From: Gallionellaceae bacterium
Lineage (GTDB): Bacteria > Pseudomonadota > Gammaproteobacteria > Burkholderiales > Gallionellaceae
Length of the DNA stretch: 6,370 nucleotides
Reading direction: 5' to 3'
NCBI GenBank assembly: GCA_003151655.1
Contig: PLYB01000166.1
Span: forward strand, 3,571-9,940
In this document: one piece after another, positions 4,838-6,370 of the stretch
How positions within the stretch are numbered: position 1 is the first letter of the stretch
Layout of the letters: the number at the start of each line of letters is the position of its first letter
The notes under the pieces: generated by a model
What the model was told of the DNA's origin: nothing
Seen by the model: the letters and a program-made list of their open reading frames with translations, nothing else
The model's database searches: none
Translations under genes and position numbers: made by a program

Positions 4838-6304
4838 ATGAGACTGCATCGTAAGTTCGCCATGGTTAAATTCTTTTCAGTGCTCGGCTTGTTAGCTCTG
4901 CCGATAAATTCAGCTTTTTCTCAAGACGATTTTGAAGCTTATCGCCGCCAGCAAATTCAGGGCGCGCAGCAGGTCAATAGTGAGTTCCATGAATACAAGG
5001 AAAAACAAGACCGCGAGTTTGCCGGTTTCTTAAAAGATCAGTGGAGCGAGTTTAAAACCGTGCCCGGCGCGGTTCGCCTCAAAGAACCGGAACCGAAGCA
5101 AGCCCCTGTGGCTCCCTCCGCCCCGAAAACGCCCGTGGTGGTCGTAGCGCCGGTTACTCCGCCGCCCCCTCCGCCACAGCCCAAGCCGGTAACGCTGGCC
5201 GCCGATCAGTTGGAGTTAGTGTTTTTCGGTAATACGGTGAAATTTTCTTTCGACCCGCAGTGGAAGTCCTACCGGCTGACAGGCGGAGCCAAGCCCGAAA
5301 CCATGAGCGACTTTTGGACGCAAATGAGCGGCAGCAAATATGAGCAAACCATTCAGGACATCAACGCCGCGCGCCAGCAATTAAAACTGGATGATTGGGG
5401 CTATGTCACGCTTTGGCGCGATGTCGTGCGGGCATTGCAACCGGAACGCAAAACTGAACAGAATCTGTTGCTTTGGTACTTTCTGGTTAAGTCCGGTTAC
5501 GATGTGCGTTTGGGCTATTACGATGCCAATGTGTTTCTGTTTGTGGCCATCAAGCAGCCGGTGTATGCCACCAAATACACCACGGTAAACCGTCAGACTT
5601 ACTATGCCGCGCTGGCTGAAGATCACGGCCTTGGCATCCGCGCCTTCTTCTCCTACAAGTCCGACTATCCGGCAAAACTAAAGGCGCTGGATATTCAATC
5701 CGCCGCCACCGGCTTCACCAAGAGCGTTGCGGCGCAACGCACGCTGGCATTCGATTACAAAGGACAGACGCTCAAATTTGATGTGTCTTATGACCGCCGC
5801 CTGATTGAATACTTTGAGTCTTTCCCGCAGATCGATTTCGAGCTTTATTTCGATACTGATGCCAGTTCGCTATTACATCAAGGCTTGCTCCCGCAACTCA
5901 AAAAATACACATCAACGATGGACGAAGAAGAGGCGGTGAATTTCCTGCTGTCTTTTGTGCAACATGCATTTGCCTACAAGACCGACATTGATCAGTTCGG
6001 TTACCAGAAATGTTTCTTCGTGGAAGAGTCACTATTTTTCCCTTACAACGACTGCAAAGATCGTTCGGTGATTTTTGCATGGCTGGTGAAGGAATTGCTG
6101 GGAATCAAGGTGGTTGGTTTACTTTATCCGGGACACATGACGACAGCAGTGGAACTCAAACAAGTGAAAGAAGGATTTTCCACAGTCATGTATCAAGGCA
6201 AGCGCTTCGTCATCGCCGACCCGACTTATATCGGTGCTCCGGTCGGCATGCCGATGCCAGTCTACGCAAAACTCAGTCCGAATCGGGTGGTGGAAATACA
6301 ATAG
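4838..6304 (+). CDS. Exported transglutaminase-like cysteine protein of unknown role
   Basis: A 488-residue protein. Residues 1-28 are a Sec signal peptide (basic start, hydrophobic core, probable cut after A26-F27-S28), so it should act in the periplasm. Next comes a charged, helix-prone segment rich in Gln, Glu, Lys and aromatic residues (29-75), a Pro-rich linker (83-118, including a run of six prolines), and a mixed domain (about 120-360) with recurrent aromatic motifs such as DDWGYV (185-190). The C-terminal part (about 361-488) is a transglutaminase-like fold with all three catalytic residues: C406 in NDCKDRS, H433 in PGHM and D461 in ADPTY. Related folds act as cysteine proteases, protein crosslinkers or amidases, and the sequence does not choose among them. 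No transmembrane segment is visible beyond the signal peptide. The 13-nt gap to the lipoprotein gene suggests that the two products work together at the outer membrane. The start is set by the ribosome site at 4823-4832; ATG 4862 is a weaker alternative. Confidence 0.88.
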   Translation: MRLHRKFAMVKFFSVLGLLALPINSAFSQDDFEAYRRQQIQGAQQVNSEFHEYKEKQDREFAGFLKDQWSEFKTVPGAVRLKEPEPKQAPVAPSAPKTPVVVVAPVTPPPPPPQPKPVTLAADQLELVFFGNTVKFSFDPQWKSYRLTGGAKPETMSDFWTQMSGSKYEQTIQDINAARQQLKLDDWGYVTLWRDVVRALQPERKTEQNLLLWYFLVKSGYDVRLGYYDANVFLFVAIKQPVYATKYTTVNRQTYYAALAEDHGLGIRAFFSYKSDYPAKLKALDIQSAATGFTKSVAAQRTLAFDYKGQTLKFDVSYDRRLIEYFESFPQIDFELYFDTDASSLLHQGLLPQLKKYTSTMDEEEAVNFLLSFVQHAFAYKTDIDQFGYQKCFFVEESLFFPYNDCKDRSVIFAWLVKELLGIKVVGLLYPGHMTTAVELKQVKEGFSTVMYQGKRFVIADPTYIGAPVGMPMPVYAKLSPNRVVEIQ

Positions 6305-6347
6305 GGCGGCATGCTTAAATTCGGATAATCCATTAGACCGAAAATCC

Positions 6348-6365
6348 GTCATACCGGCGAAGGCC
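6348..6365. repeat. Possible fragment of a dispersed repeat at right edge
   Basis: GTCATACCGGCGAAGGCC resembles one arm of the common intergenic repeat type GTCATTCCGGCGAAGGCCGGAAT. The second arm is poorly conserved (GCCCATAA), and the window ends there. Only a 3-bp GGC/GCC stem with a GAAG loop remains clear. This is a weak call based on resemblance. Confidence 0.25.
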
Positions 6366-6370
6366 CATAA

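Noticed and set aside
6317..6348. Hairpin TTCGG/CCGAA after the last gene as a terminator
   Set aside because: The stem is only five pairs with a 13-nt loop and no T-run, so it is not convincing.

Overview
The window looks like chromosomal DNA of a Gram-negative bacterium. An outer-membrane-type lipoprotein and a Sec-exported periplasmic protein imply two membranes. Moderate GC, Shine-Dalgarno-led ATG starts, a RocR-like REC-EAL protein and dispersed palindromic intergenic repeats would fit a betaproteobacterium, perhaps of the Nitrosomonadales/Gallionellaceae type. That placement is an inference from style, not a proven assignment. No mobile element, CRISPR array, tRNA or rRNA is visible.

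Layout. (1) Positions 1-81 hold the edge of a palindromic repeat and a short leader. (2) Positions 82-2779, + strand, hold a three-gene signalling cluster: a stand-alone receiver protein, a receiver-EAL protein and a double-receiver protein. Together they carry four REC folds and a single output domain (EAL, the cyclic-di-GMP phosphodiesterase fold). No histidine kinase or phosphotransfer protein is inside the window. (3) Positions 2788-2888 hold an imperfect inverted repeat with G-quadruplex motifs on both strands, between two convergent genes. (4) Positions 2907-4295, - strand, encode an FGGY-family carbohydrate kinase. (5) Positions 4296-4425 are a divergent intergenic region with two small palindromes. 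(6) Positions 4426-6304, + strand, hold a two-gene unit: a small LPP20-like lipoprotein and a 488-residue exported transglutaminase-like protein with an intact Cys-His-Asp triad. (7) Positions 6305-6370 are a short tail with a fragment that may belong to another dispersed repeat.

How the parts may work together. The signalling genes probably form one unit, with gaps of 20 and 53 nt. Three receivers keep all phosphorylation residues. The N-terminal receiver of the third protein has lost them. The EAL domain keeps its metal ligands but has Val where the proposed catalytic general base (Glu352 of RocR) should be, and Glu for the second Asp of DDFGTG. The cluster may therefore end in a c-di-GMP sensor or a very weak phosphodiesterase. 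The kinase is unlinked by orientation, and its glycerol-kinase-like site lacks one glycerol-binding Glu. The lipoprotein/transglutaminase pair is a plausible two-part envelope module of unknown role, and it and the degenerate EAL protein are the most interesting items here.
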